A stretch of 33,031 nucleotides of DNA, from assembly GCF_001904745.1 (NCBI RefSeq), contig NZ_MRCD01000098.1, positions 1 to 33,031 of the forward strand, in the 5' to 3' direction. Positions within the stretch are counted from its first letter, which is position 1, and each line of letters begins with the position of its first letter. The DNA is from Calothrix sp. HK-06. GTDB taxonomy: Bacteria > Cyanobacteriota > Cyanobacteriia > Cyanobacteriales > Nostocaceae. Below, one piece after another: positions 24,640 through 32,226 of this stretch. The notes beneath the pieces are model-generated. The model ran no database searches. It was not told where the DNA came from and worked only from the letters and a program-made list of their open reading frames with translations. A program made the position numbers and the translations under genes.

Positions 24640-26121
24640 ATGAATTTGTGTATTAACCTGAATTGTGATAAACCGCAAAATTCTGATTCTAATCGCTTTT
24701 GTGCGAACTGTGGTTCGGAACTGCTACTTGCTGGACGTTTCCGAGTATTGAGGCAATTTGATAGCTGTACTTCTGGTAATACATATGAAGTTCGTGAGGT
24801 TGGCAGTGATGTATGTAAGGTTTTGCAGGTGTTGACTGTTGACAAACCTCAAGTTGTAGAGTTGTTTGAGAAAACAGCAACAGCACTCAAAGCTATAGAT
24901 TATCCTGGTATCCCAAAAGTTGAGGCAAACGATTATTTTATTTATTTCCCGCGCGATAAAGCTACTCGGTTACACTGTTTGATAATGGAGAAAATCGAGG
25001 GTTTGAATCTATATGAATATTTAGCGCAGTCAAATAATAAACATATAAACGAACAGCTAGCAGTTAAATGGTTACAACAAGCTGTAAATATTATCCAACA
25101 ACTTCATAATCACAATTTACTTCACCTGCGTATCAATCCATCGAACTTTATAGTTAAACCCGATGATGGAAATTTGGCATTAATTGGTTTTGGTCAACCT
25201 TATATACAATCTGAAAATGTAACTTATAAACCGATTATTGCTTACACTCCACCTGAACAGTTTTATGGTAATGTTGTTCCACAATCTGATATTTTTGCCG
25301 TTGCGCGCGTTTTTGCTTTCCTTATTACAGGTAAAGATCCTAGCAAAAACCTTGATATTTACGAATCAAGCTCAAATGAAAAAACTTGGCGCCATTATGC
25401 ATCACAAATATCACCAAAATTATTAGACTTACTCGATACGATGATGGACGAAGTGCCTAAGCAGCGTCCAGATACGCACTCAATATTAAAAATATTAACA
25501 TCGCAACAGGCGCCATATATAGAATTACCCAACTCTGTTAAACCATTTTTGTCAATAAAATGGAGAAAGTTTGAAATTAGCTTTTTACTTTCTTGGATAT
25601 TGGCAACTATTACAGGTGTAATGATTGGTGGTCTAATTGGTTTTATAAGTGGCTTTGCGACAGAATTTATGGTTGGCGCCATAACTAAAAATGTAACTAT
25701 TGGGTATATATCTGGTGGCGCCATATTTGGTTTAATAACAGGAATATTAGTAGGAGCAGCACAAAGTTTAGTATTGCATCAGCATGACTATAAATATAAG
25801 TGGTGGATGCTAGCAACAATATTAGGATTTACAGCTGAAGGAGTATTGAGTGTGCTGACTGGATATGGCGCCAAAGGTGAAATGATAATCATACCAAGTT
25901 TTGCAGTTGGATTATTTCAGTGGTTAATACTGCGTCAACATGTGAGACGCGCATATTGGTGGGTATTAGTAAGTAGCGTTAGCGGTGCTGTTGGAATTGC
26001 TGCTTATAAAGGTGTACAGTATTTTCTGGGTAATGCTTACAGTATATTTGGTGGTATTCTAGGCTTAGTTACCTTTGGCTTAATAACAGGAATTTTTATT
26101 CTCCTGTGGTGGAAACCTTAA
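24640..26121 (+). CDS. Zinc-ribbon pseudokinase with membrane domain
   Basis: A 493-residue three-part protein. Residues 1-30 form a zinc ribbon (C4, C10, C21, C24). Residues 31-290 are a Ser/Thr kinase fold: ATP lysine K60 in VCKVLQV, catalytic-loop position LHLRINPSNF (161-170), DFG position GFG (183-185) and the activation-segment end YTPPEQ. The catalytic HRD aspartate is replaced by R164 and the metal-binding DFG aspartate by G183, so kinase activity is very unlikely. From about 311 on, several glycine-rich hydrophobic helices form a membrane domain. It probably acts as a membrane-bound scaffold or sensor. Cyanobacteria have many zinc-ribbon kinases, of which this is an inactivated version. 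It has no Shine-Dalgarno; the heptamer array precedes the ATG. Confidence 0.82.
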   Translation: MNLCINLNCDKPQNSDSNRFCANCGSELLLAGRFRVLRQFDSCTSGNTYEVREVGSDVCKVLQVLTVDKPQVVELFEKTATALKAIDYPGIPKVEANDYFIYFPRDKATRLHCLIMEKIEGLNLYEYLAQSNNKHINEQLAVKWLQQAVNIIQQLHNHNLLHLRINPSNFIVKPDDGNLALIGFGQPYIQSENVTYKPIIAYTPPEQFYGNVVPQSDIFAVARVFAFLITGKDPSKNLDIYESSSNEKTWRHYASQISPKLLDLLDTMMDEVPKQRPDTHSILKILTSQQAPYIELPNSVKPFLSIKWRKFEISFLLSWILATITGVMIGGLIGFISGFATEFMVGAITKNVTIGYISGGAIFGLITGILVGAAQSLVLHQHDYKYKWWMLATILGFTAEGVLSVLTGYGAKGEMIIIPSFAVGLFQWLILRQHVRRAYWWVLVSSVSGAVGIAAYKGVQYFLGNAYSIFGGILGLVTFGLITGIFILLWWKP

Positions 26122-26155
26122 CAAAGAATTTTCAACGTAGCCTAATTTCCAGTAA

Positions 26156-26172
26156 GGTGGGCACTGCCCACC
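26156..26172. terminator. GGTGGGC hairpin between convergent genes
   Basis: GGTGGGC and GCCCACC form a 7-bp stem with an ACT loop, between the stop codons at 26121 and 26179 of convergent genes. It belongs to a widespread cyanobacterial palindrome type and is well placed to end both transcripts. Confidence 0.55.
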
Positions 26173-26178
26173 CTACAA

Positions 26179-26766
26179 TTATTTAAACCGCTGTACCATG
26201 TTAGCTACGCGCGTTCCAAGTTTGTGTGCTGTCAACCTATCACCTGGGTCAAGTTCGGCAGGTTTACCACTCATATCTAATGCGCTTTGTCCCATTACTC
26301 CCATATAAGAACCTAAGCGGTTAATACCATCATCTTTACCTAAGAGAAAACTAGATAATTCGCCAGGATTAATCCATGTCATGCTATGTTGTGCAGCATT
26401 AACTGTCATATATAATAAAGTGCTTTGCTTATCACCACTTGGCGAACTCGAATGTGTAAAACCAGCAGCAAGTTTATCTTTCCAACCTTGTTGAAACCAA
26501 ATAGAACTTGCCGCATCAACAAAAGCTTTAAATTGTGCTGCTACACCTCCCATATAAGTTGGTGAGCCAAAAATAATAGCATCGGCGCCATTTAACTTCG
26601 CTATCATCGCATCATCTTGCCAGCGACCTTCTTTTATTTGTTCACCTGTAATTCGTAGTAACTCAACACTTGTTCCACCAACTTGACTGGCACCTTCTGC
26701 AACAGCTTCTGCCATCAAATGTGTATGACCACTACCTGAAAAATAAATAATTGCGACGGTTCCCAT
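26179..26766 (-). CDS. Flavodoxin-fold NAD(P)H reductase-like protein
   Basis: A 195-residue flavodoxin-like protein. FMN-phosphate loop FSGSGHTHLMAEA is at about 8-20; further cofactor-contact segments are GSPTYMGGVAAQFKAF and THSSSPSGDKQSTL. It resembles WrbA and NAD(P)H:quinone reductase-like proteins, which use FMN to reduce quinones by two electrons, but is not close enough for a firm name. The frame is open to 26817, but the ATG at 26766, giving MGTVAIIYFSGSG, fits the fold start. Confidence 0.83.
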   Translation of the reverse strand: MGTVAIIYFSGSGHTHLMAEAVAEGASQVGGTSVELLRITGEQIKEGRWQDDAMIAKLNGADAIIFGSPTYMGGVAAQFKAFVDAASSIWFQQGWKDKLAAGFTHSSSPSGDKQSTLLYMTVNAAQHSMTWINPGELSSFLLGKDDGINRLGSYMGVMGQSALDMSGKPAELDPGDRLTAHKLGTRVANMVQRFK

Positions 26767-26877
26767 ACAATCCTCGTAACATTTTCTTGAGATAGCCGAA
26801 ACCGATAATAAAAGCAAATATCAATCAAAGTAAAGTAGTTACCAAAAAGTAAGTGCCCCCTATCCCGTATACCGTAA

Positions 26878-26950
26878 GGGCGGGTTCACGACAATTTAAA
26901 TTAGTTTTACAATACTTATAAACCCGCCCCCATTCTAAACCCGCCCCCAT
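26878..26950. repeat. AACCCGCCCC repeats upstream of the desulfurase
   Basis: GGGCGGGTT (26878-26886) faces two direct copies of TAAACCCGCCCCCAT (26919-26933 and 26936-26950). The first pair can form a hairpin. The second copy ends 11 bases before the cysteine desulfurase ATG, so it forms the 5' leader. The motif is shared with 16746-16813. Confidence 0.82.
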
Positions 26951-26961
26951 CACCATCCAAA

Positions 26962-28113
26962 ATGCACCGCCCTATCTACCTAGACAACCACGCCACAACA
27001 CCCGTAGACAAACGTGTAGTAGAAGCCATGATACCCTACTTCACCGAACACTTCGGCAACCCATCCAGCATCAACCATCAATATGGATGGGAAGCAGAAG
27101 CAGCAGTAAAACAAACACGTGACATTCTATCCAAAACAATAAATGCATCAGCAGAAGAAATAATTTTTACAAGCGGCGCCACCGAAGCGAATAATTTAGC
27201 AATCAAAGGAGTAGCAGAAGCTTACTTTCAAAAAGGGCAACATATTATAACAGTTGCCACAGAACACAACGCAGTAATAGACCCATGTAAATATTTAGAA
27301 ACACTAGGCTTTGAAATTACCATATTACCAGTTCAGAAAGACGGACTAATTAACTTAGAAGAACTAGAAAAAGCCATACGACCCGACACAATATTAGTCT
27401 CAATAATGGCAGCAAATAATGAAATAGGAGTAATTCAACCATTAGCAAAAATAGGAAAAATCTGCCGCGAACACGATATTATCTTCCATACCGATGCTGC
27501 TCAAGCAATTGGTAAAATACCCCTCGACGTACAAACATCCCAAATAGACTTAATGTCATTAACAGCACACAAAGTGTATGGACCCAAAGGAATCGGCGCC
27601 TTATATGTCCGGCGCCGCAACCCTCGCGTTAAACTAGCAGCACAGCAACACGGTGGTGGACACGAACGAGGAATGCGTAGTGGTACTTTATATACACCAC
27701 AAATAGTAGGATTTGGGAAAGCCGTAGAAATAGCTTTATCTGAACTTGAACAAGAAAATAGGCGCCTCACGCAATTACGCAACCAATTATGGGAACCATT
27801 ATCAAAAATAGAAGGTATTCATTTAAACGGACATCCCACCCAAAGATTACCAGGCAACCTCAATATAAGTATTGAAGGAGTTGATGGCGCCGCATTACTT
27901 TTAGGACTGCAATCTATAATGGCAGTATCTTCAGGTTCAGCATGTTCATCAACAACAACGGCGCCTTCTCATGTTCTCACAGCATTAGGACACTCAGAAA
28001 AGTTAGCTTATGCGTCAATAAGATTTGGGATAGGAAGATTTAATACCGCAGAAGAAATTGATACAGTCGCACAACAAGTAATTTCAACAGTGCTTTCCTT
28101 GCAACGGATATAG
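26962..28113 (+). CDS. Cysteine desulfurase (NifS/IscS family)
   Basis: A 383-residue PLP enzyme that removes sulfur from cysteine for Fe-S cluster and thio-cofactor assembly. The N-terminal YLDNHATTPVD, the PLP-phosphate segment TSGATEANNLAI, HTDAAQ, the PLP lysine K204 in SLTAHKVYGPKG and the persulfide cysteine C328 in SSGSACSS are all visible. The loop sequence is that of the class I NifS/IscS group, not SufS. No nif or isc gene is adjacent, so a housekeeping IscS role is more likely than nitrogen fixation. The last codons (QRI) and the TAG lie inside a palindromic repeat. Confidence 0.93.
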   Translation: MHRPIYLDNHATTPVDKRVVEAMIPYFTEHFGNPSSINHQYGWEAEAAVKQTRDILSKTINASAEEIIFTSGATEANNLAIKGVAEAYFQKGQHIITVATEHNAVIDPCKYLETLGFEITILPVQKDGLINLEELEKAIRPDTILVSIMAANNEIGVIQPLAKIGKICREHDIIFHTDAAQAIGKIPLDVQTSQIDLMSLTAHKVYGPKGIGALYVRRRNPRVKLAAQQHGGGHERGMRSGTLYTPQIVGFGKAVEIALSELEQENRRLTQLRNQLWEPLSKIEGIHLNGHPTQRLPGNLNISIEGVDGAALLLGLQSIMAVSSGSACSSTTTAPSHVLTALGHSEKLAYASIRFGIGRFNTAEEIDTVAQQVISTVLSLQRI

Positions 28114-28167
28114 CGGATGTAACGGATAATTTATGGGAGCATCCGTTACATCCGTTGCATCCGTTGC
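28101..28167. repeat. CAACGGAT-family hairpin spanning two stop codons
   Basis: Arms at 28101-28127 and 28141-28167 match at 24 of 27 positions and consist of 9-base units (GCAACGGAT, GTAACGGAT types). The loop has 13 bases. The left arm contains the stop codon of the desulfurase gene and the right arm ends exactly at the stop codon of the convergent regulator gene. It is a likely two-way terminator and is related to the repeats at 1343-1450 and 11632-11713. Confidence 0.87.
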
Positions 28168-29412
28168 CTATTTTTGGTCGAGACGAGTAGCTTGTTCGAT
28201 GGCAGCTTTTTCTTTTGCCCTACGTGCGAGTGGTTGTAGTTGTGTAATAGTACAAGCTGTTAGAATGCTCAAATTTTCTAAACTCATACCCCGCATTAAC
28301 ATTTCAATGCGCCAAGTTTGCTGTGCTTGATTAATTAATGGCGCCCCTTCGGGTGTTAAAATTTCTTGCGTCCATTTTTCCCACCGTTGTTGTATATTTA
28401 ATTGTGATGCAGGCGCCCCAGTTTCATTTAAAAACATTGCAGTTTCATCATCTTTACGACTTTTGAGCCATTTAGTTAAAGGATTGTTATTATACGAACC
28501 GTAGCGTTTACCCATTATCCATTGATTAACAGGTACTTGACGGGTAGATTCGTGAGTAATGATTTGGAGTATATGAGCTTGGGTATCATAGATTTCGTGT
28601 ATACGTTGCAAGCTGACTATTTCATCAACAGATAAACCCGCTGCGAATAGTAGATATGCCAAAGCATAATCTTGTAATCCTGTTTTTTTGGCTTGCTGTA
28701 AAATTTGGTGGACTAAGTTTGCTGGTAAGTCCGCGATTTCTCTACTCATAGCTCCAGTTGAGCTAGTCTTAACAATACTCATGGAAACACTATTAACAGA
28801 AGTCGTTGATTTGGACATGGCGCCATTTAAAAATAGATTTACCGCATTATCTATAAATGTGTCTCGCTCCCAAAGTTCGCTTTGTTCAGTTGTAATAGTG
28901 AATTTTGTAACGGCATATCCCAAAATAACTACATTGAGTAAACAAGCAATAGTTTCTGGTGAGAAATTTGTACTTAAATTTTCTTGCTCGATTAGACTAG
29001 CTAAATACTGTCCCATAGTTTGATTAACGTGCGCTAAACCGTGCCCTAATGCGCGACGATTTTCAATTGGGTACTGACTTGCTTCCCCCACCAATGACCG
29101 TATCAGCTCTGGTACACGTTCCAATGCAAGTAACACTTTATTCACATATTCTCTGAGAACTTGATAAGTATCCTCAGAAGGACTTGTGGGCAGTACAAGC
29201 GATTCTCCCAAACTTTCAAAGGCGCCAGATTCCTCAATTAACGCCAAAACTAGCCCGTGTTTATTCCCAAACTGCCGAAATAGCGTCACCTCATTAACTT
29301 CCGCTAACTCAGCTATTTGTCGAGTCGTAGTATTCGTTACTCCTTGAGCAACAAACAATTCAAGTGCTGCTTGCACAATCCGCCGACGGGTAGAACTAGT
29401 GTGAGACACCAT
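28168..29412 (-). CDS. TetR regulator fused to dead tyrosine-recombinase domain
   Basis: A 414-residue protein. Residues 8-55 are a TetR helix-turn-helix (TTTRQIAELAEVNEVTLFRQFG) and about 56-200 its helical ligand domain. After a linker, 225-400 follow the pattern of a tyrosine-recombinase catalytic domain: LQDYALAYLLFAAGLSVDEI, RQVPVNQW, NPLTKWL, MFLNETGAP, then TWRIEMLMRGMSLENLSIL. The catalytic residues appear lost: the first arginine is S (AAGLSVDEI), the HxxR position is NQAQ, and no tyrosine ends the domain. So it probably binds DNA or dimerises without recombining. It is divergent from desC, with two TGCAAGT-type palindromes between, and likely represses desC and itself. Confidence 0.8.
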   Translation of the reverse strand: MVSHTSSTRRRIVQAALELFVAQGVTNTTTRQIAELAEVNEVTLFRQFGNKHGLVLALIEESGAFESLGESLVLPTSPSEDTYQVLREYVNKVLLALERVPELIRSLVGEASQYPIENRRALGHGLAHVNQTMGQYLASLIEQENLSTNFSPETIACLLNVVILGYAVTKFTITTEQSELWERDTFIDNAVNLFLNGAMSKSTTSVNSVSMSIVKTSSTGAMSREIADLPANLVHQILQQAKKTGLQDYALAYLLFAAGLSVDEIVSLQRIHEIYDTQAHILQIITHESTRQVPVNQWIMGKRYGSYNNNPLTKWLKSRKDDETAMFLNETGAPASQLNIQQRWEKWTQEILTPEGAPLINQAQQTWRIEMLMRGMSLENLSILTACTITQLQPLARRAKEKAAIEQATRLDQK

Positions 29413-29487
29413 AAATTATCGCATTATAGATAAACATAATCGTAGTAAGCACGGAGAGTGCTTCCCCTAAAAATATTCCCAAAATTA

Positions 29488-29504
29488 TGCAAGTAGCACT
29501 TGCA
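29488..29504. promoter_or_regulatory. Operator palindrome 1, TGCAAGT-agc-ACTTGCA
   Basis: TGCAAGTAGCACTTGCA has perfect 7-base inverted half-sites around AGC. It overlaps the proposed -35 box of desC. A 17-bp site with this symmetry fits TetR-family binding; the adjacent regulator gene is the natural candidate. Confidence 0.7.
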
Positions 29505-29528
29505 AAAAATCGAAAGCATTGTTAGCAT
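29500..29528 (+). promoter_or_regulatory. Candidate desC promoter
   Basis: TTGCAA (29500-29505) and TAGCAT (29523-29528) are 17 bases apart, giving a plausible sigma-70-type promoter facing desC. One operator overlaps the -35 box and the other begins 5 bases after the -10 box, so binding at either would block transcription. Confidence 0.4.
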
Positions 29529-29533
29529 AAAAA

Positions 29534-29550
29534 TGTAAGTAGCACTTGCA
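29534..29550. promoter_or_regulatory. Operator palindrome 2, TGTAAGT-agc-ACTTGCA
   Basis: This site repeats operator 1 with one changed base in the left half. The two centres are 46 bases apart. Two near-identical palindromes in one divergent promoter region strongly suggest a real regulator site. Confidence 0.7.
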
Positions 29551-29619
29551 TCTCTCTACTGTAGCCTAAAGCGCAAAATTTCGAGAGTAATTTGCTACAT
29601 AACCTACCAAAAGAATTTT

Positions 29620-30462
29620 ATGACAACATCATCTCCTACCGTCCTACAAGATGGAAAATCTACCACACCAAGTATTACATACGTACTATTCTTCGCAGCA
29701 TTTCACGGACTAGCATTACTAGCTCCTTGGTTCTTCTCCTGGCCAGCACTATTTACAGCAATATTTCTACACTGGTTGTTTGGCAGTATTGGTATTTGTT
29801 TGGGATATCACCGACTATTAACGCATCGAAGCTTTCAAGTACCCAAATGGTTAGAATATATAATTGCGACTATCGGTGCCTTAGCACTACAAGGAGGGCC
29901 AATGTTCTGGGTCAGCGGTCACCGTCTGCACCATGCTCATACAGAAGACGTTGATAAAGACCCATATTCTGCAAAAAAAGGATTTTGGTGGAGTCACATG
30001 ATATGGCTTTTCTACCCACGTCCAGAATTTTTCAGCCGTGAAATTTATACTAAAGCGGCGCCTGACTTAGCCCGTCAACCTTTTTATCAATGGCTTGACC
30101 GTAATTTCTTGTTATTACAAATTCCCTTAACATTAGCACTATATTTAATCGGTGGTTGGTCTTTCGTAATTTACGGAGTGTTCGTAAGAGCCGTCGTATT
30201 ATGGCATTCAACTTGGTTTGTAAACTCAGCAACACACACCTGGGGATATCGCACTTTTGACGATGCCGACGATAACGCACGTAACTTATGGTGGGTATCA
30301 GTATTAACCTACGGTGAAGGATGGCACAACAACCACCACGCTTATCCAAACGTCGCAAAAGCAGGGTTCCGTTGGTGGGAAATAGACGTTACCTGGTGGA
30401 GTATTAAAGCCTTAAAGAGTTTAGGTTTAGCCAAAAAAGTTGTAATGCCCCCACAATTGTAA
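29620..30462 (+). CDS. desC: Acyl-lipid delta-9 desaturase
   Basis: A 280-residue membrane di-iron desaturase. The three histidine boxes are HRLLTH (64-69), HRLHH (101-105) and HNNHH (236-240), in the arrangement of the delta-9 group. Hydrophobic stretches fit four membrane helices. In cyanobacteria DesC introduces the first double bond into acyl chains of membrane lipids, needed for membrane fluidity. It is transcribed away from the TetR-recombinase regulator, with paired operators between, which suggests repression that responds to lipid state (inference, by analogy with TetR-type desaturase regulators such as DesT). A strong palindromic terminator follows. Confidence 0.93.
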   Translation: MTTSSPTVLQDGKSTTPSITYVLFFAAFHGLALLAPWFFSWPALFTAIFLHWLFGSIGICLGYHRLLTHRSFQVPKWLEYIIATIGALALQGGPMFWVSGHRLHHAHTEDVDKDPYSAKKGFWWSHMIWLFYPRPEFFSREIYTKAAPDLARQPFYQWLDRNFLLLQIPLTLALYLIGGWSFVIYGVFVRAVVLWHSTWFVNSATHTWGYRTFDDADDNARNLWWVSVLTYGEGWHNNHHAYPNVAKAGFRWWEIDVTWWSIKALKSLGLAKKVVMPPQL

Positions 30463-30487
30463 AAATCTACCTTTAATATTTAAACTA

Positions 30488-30519
30488 CTGTAGAGACGTA
30501 ACATGTTACGTCTCTACAG
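30488..30519 (+). terminator. Perfect 32-bp palindrome plus T-run after desC
   Basis: Bases 30488-30503 are the exact inverse of 30504-30519 (CTGTAGAGACGTAACA arm), followed by AATTTTTTATT. It lies 25 bases after the desC stop, so it fits an intrinsic terminator. It belongs to the GTAGAGACG repeat family seen at 3756 and 6234. Confidence 0.75.
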
Positions 30520-30536
30520 AATTTTTTATTACATAA

Positions 30537-30618
30537 AGAAACCGGGTTTCTACACATTCATTGTCGCAGACAAATCGTCGTTTTAATTACAGTATTTCAA
30601 CCAAGAAACCCGGTTTCT
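30537..30618. repeat. Second pair of AGAAACCCGGTTTCT palindromes
   Basis: AGAAACCGGGTTTCT (30537-30551) and AGAAACCCGGTTTCT (30604-30618) flank 52 bases. The right unit overlaps the stop codon (30617-30619) of the minus-strand Uma2 gene. The pair matches the one at 7536-7602. Confidence 0.85.
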
Positions 30619-31455
30619 AGTTACTCATTTGTTGCACTTCTTCCACAGATAGTGATAAAGTTTGGGCGACTTGTTCCACGCTCAACCCCATTTGTAACAA
30701 CTGACATACTGCGTTTAACCTTGCTTGCCGTTCAGCATCAGCACGTTGTTGTTCCGCATCAGCACGTTGTTGTTCCGCTTCTTCTGGTAGCAACACAAGA
30801 TTTCCAGCTTCGTCGTAAAACCTTAGCCAAATTCCATCATCATCTTCAATTACTCCTTGCCAGGTTCCTAACCACAGCTTTAAAGTCTCACACCATAGCC
30901 ATCCGGAGGGATTTTCTTCAATTGGCTGATAACCTTTGTAATTATCTAGGCGCCATCCTTGTAATGAGTTGGCTTTGTAGGGATGGAAGACAAAATAATC
31001 TTTGGTCTTAAATACTTTTTCGTACAAGTCTTTTTTGCTTCCAAGGTCTGCAACTTCTATTGTGTCAGAAAGTAACTCAACAATCATGTCTGGATAACGT
31101 CCGTTTTCCTCCCAAGATACCCAACCTAAACGTGATGGGTCTGGTGGCACATCTAACACTACAAAAAAGTCGGGACCTTTAAAGTCTTTGTTCTTGACTT
31201 GTTGACTACTATAGTAAAAAACATATTGCCACCAACAAAATAGTCGTTTCTTTCTGCAAAGTGATGCCTGATAGAACGAATTAACGCATTGATGGCGACA
31301 CGGTGACGACTGCTTTCCAAGGGTTCTCCATCATCAAATATTAAATCAGTTGGTGGCATCGAAGGTTGCCATTCCTCGGCGCCTGAATCTTTTACTAAGT
31401 CTTGAGTATCACTGACTAAGTTTTGAGGTATGGAAGCAACTTGTTGTGGTGTCAT
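30617..31455 (-). pseudogene. Uma2-family endonuclease-like gene, frameshifted
   Basis: One Uma2-family (PD-(D/E)XK-like, DUF820) gene split in two frames. The first part (31455 down to 31159) encodes MTPQQVASIPQ through NDYFVGGNMFF and then leaves frame. The second part (from about 31217 down) continues YSSQQVKNKDFKGPDFFVVL, then DVPPDPSRLGW with the conserved PDMIVELLS. The break is at a run of six T on the minus strand (31216-31221); one more T would restore a single protein. The C-terminal tail has the AEQQRADAE repeats typical of cyanobacterial Uma2 proteins. The function of the family is unsettled. This may be true decay, phase variation in the homopolymer, or a sequencing error. Confidence 0.82.
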
Positions 31456-31804
31456 AAAATTTTACTTTGGGTAACGGCGCCACCGTGTCATATTTTAAAA
31501 ACTTATGTACTATTATATTATCTGTAAGTTGAGTTGGATAAGATAACTCAAAGGCGCCTGTTTGATTGGATAACTCGGTTAAGCAAACAAGCGATATACA
31601 GGGTTTTATGCAGCACCTGGACATAATTTTAGATTATTTAGAAATGGAATACTTCTCAAGCCGAAGCTAGTAATAAAATATTTAAAAGAACTTTATTACT
31701 AAAGTACAGATGTTATGTGACAGAAATTTGACTGTCACTTGAATCATGACGGATATTACTCCCTAAAATTTATCGTAACTAGTGGTCAAGTTGGATGTCG
31801 CAAG
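31456..31804. other. Noncoding stretch with small hairpins
   Basis: No credible gene is seen. It holds two perfect small stem-loops: AGTAATAAA (31669-31677) with TTTATTACT (31692-31700), and GTGACA (31717-31722) with TGTCAC (31733-31738). Lying next to a truncated gene, it could contain remains of an insertion, but no transposase fragment is recognisable. Confidence 0.5.
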
Positions 31805-32126
31805 TCAACGGTTATTTACTTTACCAGCACAATTCATAACGTGAGGCACTACTGGTACTCCAACGCACGTAATACCATGAACCAGATTGTGAGAAAAGTA
31901 ATTATATACCCGTATAAGCACGGCGCCGTTTTCTGCTACAACATAATCAAATAAATCGAGTTCTGGAAATGTGCGCTGCAAGTCATCGAGTTCTCTACCC
32001 GTCACCAAAATTAATTTTCTACCAGAAGTACGTAGACGTTTGAGGGCATCCTTAGTAGCATCATGAACGTGACCATCAGTGGCTAACGTGCCATCATAGT
32101 CAGTGGCACTCGACAAAGTAACGCAT
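31805..32126 (-). pseudogene. HAD-superfamily hydrolase, broken N-terminal fragment
   Basis: The fragment contains the HAD nucleophile motif as TDYDGTLATDG and then DALKRLRTSGRKLILVTGRE and DYVVAENGAVL, typical of Cof-type HAD phosphatases. A natural ATG at 32126 gives MRYFV, but one extra base before TDYDGT puts the motif in another frame. After AENGAVL the sequence no longer resembles the family and ends after about 40 residues, so the cap and the rest of the catalytic domain are missing. The gene is a remnant with two lesions. Confidence 0.72.
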
Positions 32127-32226
32127 GATTTAAGTCAATATTCACAGGATGTTAATTAAGATTTAATCTTTATCTACAATCACTGTAGTTTTTCCATAAA
32201 TTTATCCAGCTTGAGATATAATCCAA

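Noticed and set aside
31739-31954. 71-codon plus-strand frame beside the HAD remnant
   Set aside because: It overlaps the HAD fragment antisense and resembles no transposase or known domain.
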